From assembly GCA_016858145.1 (NCBI GenBank), contig JAEHOE010000103.1, forward strand, positions 409,406 through 473,405: a stretch of 64,000 nt of DNA. The letters run 5' to 3'. Under the pieces are notes generated by a model. That model did not search any database. It saw only the letters and a list, made by a program, of their open reading frames with translations, and was not told where the DNA came from. The translations under genes were made by a program, and so were the position numbers. The stretch comes from Edaphochlamys debaryana. Lineage: Eukaryota; Chlorophyta; Chlorophyceae; Chlamydomonadales. Positions 63,140 through 64,000 of this stretch are shown here, piece after piece. Position 1 is the first letter of the stretch. Each line of letters opens with the position of its first letter.

Positions 63140-64000
63140 TGTTGCACGAGGGTGTGTGAACATGAGGATTGGGTGTCCACGCGACACGCCTCCTGCGGTG
63201 CCGCGCACTTTGCGGCTTGTACCATAGCACTTGCATGCCCACGAGCGATTGGCTGCGCTCATGGCAGGGCACGCACATTGACAAGTCGGGGGTGCACTTC
63301 TAAGTTTCCGACGGCATGCGGTCGTGGTGTGTGTGGCGTGTGGCCTGGAGCAATGGCACGTGACCACTGAGTAAGCAAGGGTCCCCTGGACCACTAGTTG
63401 TCTTTGTGGCGAGCGAGCGCCTGGTATACCCTGGGACGAGTGGAAGGGCACCGTATGTGGGATAAGGGTGTGTGGTCGTGAGGGCTGAGCGGTCGGGAGC
63501 ACCTCTGCGGCCTGTGTACAATATTGCAAGTGGATTCTGGACCATGCAAGATGGGTGGCGAGGGCCAAGGGGGAAGAGGGTGTGTGGTTGTTGACGCTCG
63601 GAGGTGTTTGGTGGTCACGGCAATTGTGGTTTGGGTTGATTGTATGTGGTTGTGCGGTAGTGCGTGAAGCTTTCAAAGGGGCCTTATGCGATTGCCCGGG
63701 AGTACATAAGGAGTGGCCGGGACGGATGGGTAAGCCCCGGATCCAAAATCGTGATCGTCTGGAGCGTAAACCTGCCCTGACTCGCTATTCTGCGGCTTTA
63801 TTGCCAAGTGCTATCCTGCCGAGCCCTCTGTAATCTGAGAGCTCACTTGTGTCTCCGACCTGGAGCCCCGCGCCCTGTTCCCAGAGGCGTCAGGCACGGA
63901 CCCCTGGTCCCTGCCCCCACTCAGCCTGCCTGCCCCGCAGCCGGCTGTGTTTGTCTCGTGTCCCCTTCAGCGCTCGCACTAGCGCCACAGGACACGCTCC
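63140..64000 (+). repeat. 3' LTR, truncated by window edge
   Basis: Direct copy of 51854-52714, equal in net length. It differs by roughly a dozen mostly single-base indels in its first 600 bases and looks identical over the last 250. TGTAA is at 63829-63833. Confidence 0.9.

Larger units (their letters stand above)
51854..64000 (+). mobile_element. Ty3/gypsy-type LTR retrotransposon, right end outside window
   Basis: Two direct copies of a sequence starting TGTTGCACGAGGGTG lie 11,286 bases apart (51854 and 63140) and bracket a gag-pol frame and a further ORF, all on the plus strand. The right copy continues past 64000, so the far target duplication cannot be seen. Pol order protease - reverse transcriptase - RNase H - integrase marks it as Ty3/gypsy. 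The bases left of 51854 and 63140 differ, as expected for LTR starts. Confidence 0.93.

Overview
The window is nuclear DNA from a green alga, most likely a volvocine chlorophyte (Chlamydomonas/Volvox group). The reasons are very high GC, genes broken into many short exons with GT-AG (and a few GC-AG) introns, TGTAA as the likely polyadenylation signal, Ala/Gly/Pro-rich low-complexity insertions inside conserved proteins, a giant beta-helix repeat protein, and a Ty3/gypsy-type LTR retrotransposon. Species was not determined. Exon models were built by eye from splice sites, reading phase and recalled family motifs; no database search was run.

Layout. (1) 1-11.3 kb, minus: a giant cell-surface or membrane protein made of repeated beta-helix (Pmp-like) units, ending in a Cys-rich segment and transmembrane helices and running off the left edge. 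(2) 11.3-15.5 kb: intergenic, with a diverged local duplication. (3) 15.5-21.3 kb, minus: a complete catalase-peroxidase (KatG) in about 21 exons with an N-terminal signal peptide, so predicted to enter the secretory pathway. (4) 22.2-24.2 kb, minus: a complete CutC-family copper homeostasis protein in 8 exons. (5) 24.9-35.1 kb, plus: a 2,648-residue protein kinase-like/BEACH/WD40 protein of the GFS12/WDR81 family in 10 exons. (6) 36.0-39.8 kb, minus: an F-box/leucine-rich-repeat protein in 6 exons, convergent with (5). (7) 40.1-43.6 kb, plus: fumarylacetoacetase in 11 exons, divergent from (6) across a 285-base shared promoter. (8) 44.27-44.84 kb: a 572-bp non-autonomous hAT-like element with 15-bp terminal inverted repeats and an 8-bp target duplication. 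(9) 46.0-51.4 kb, minus: a modular extracellular lectin-like gene (two jacalin-like units, PAN/apple-like units, short Cys modules, a ricin-B-like C terminus) built from phase-1 exons and internally duplicated. (10) 51.58-51.74 kb: a foldback palindrome. (11) 51.85 kb to the right edge: an 11.3-kb-period LTR retrotransposon with 5' LTR, gag-pol, an additional downstream ORF and a 3' LTR cut by the window end.

Functional links are limited. KatG, CutC and fumarylacetoacetase are independent metabolic or stress genes; the beta-helix protein, the modular lectin and the KatG all look extracytoplasmic. Several single-base length discrepancies (pol, the extra ORF, the lectin gene, LTR versus LTR) look more like base-level indel errors or very young mutations than old decay. 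The most unusual items are the PHD-like finger inside the retrotransposon pol, the extra ORF 3' of pol, the secreted-type KatG, and the phase-1 modular lectin gene.
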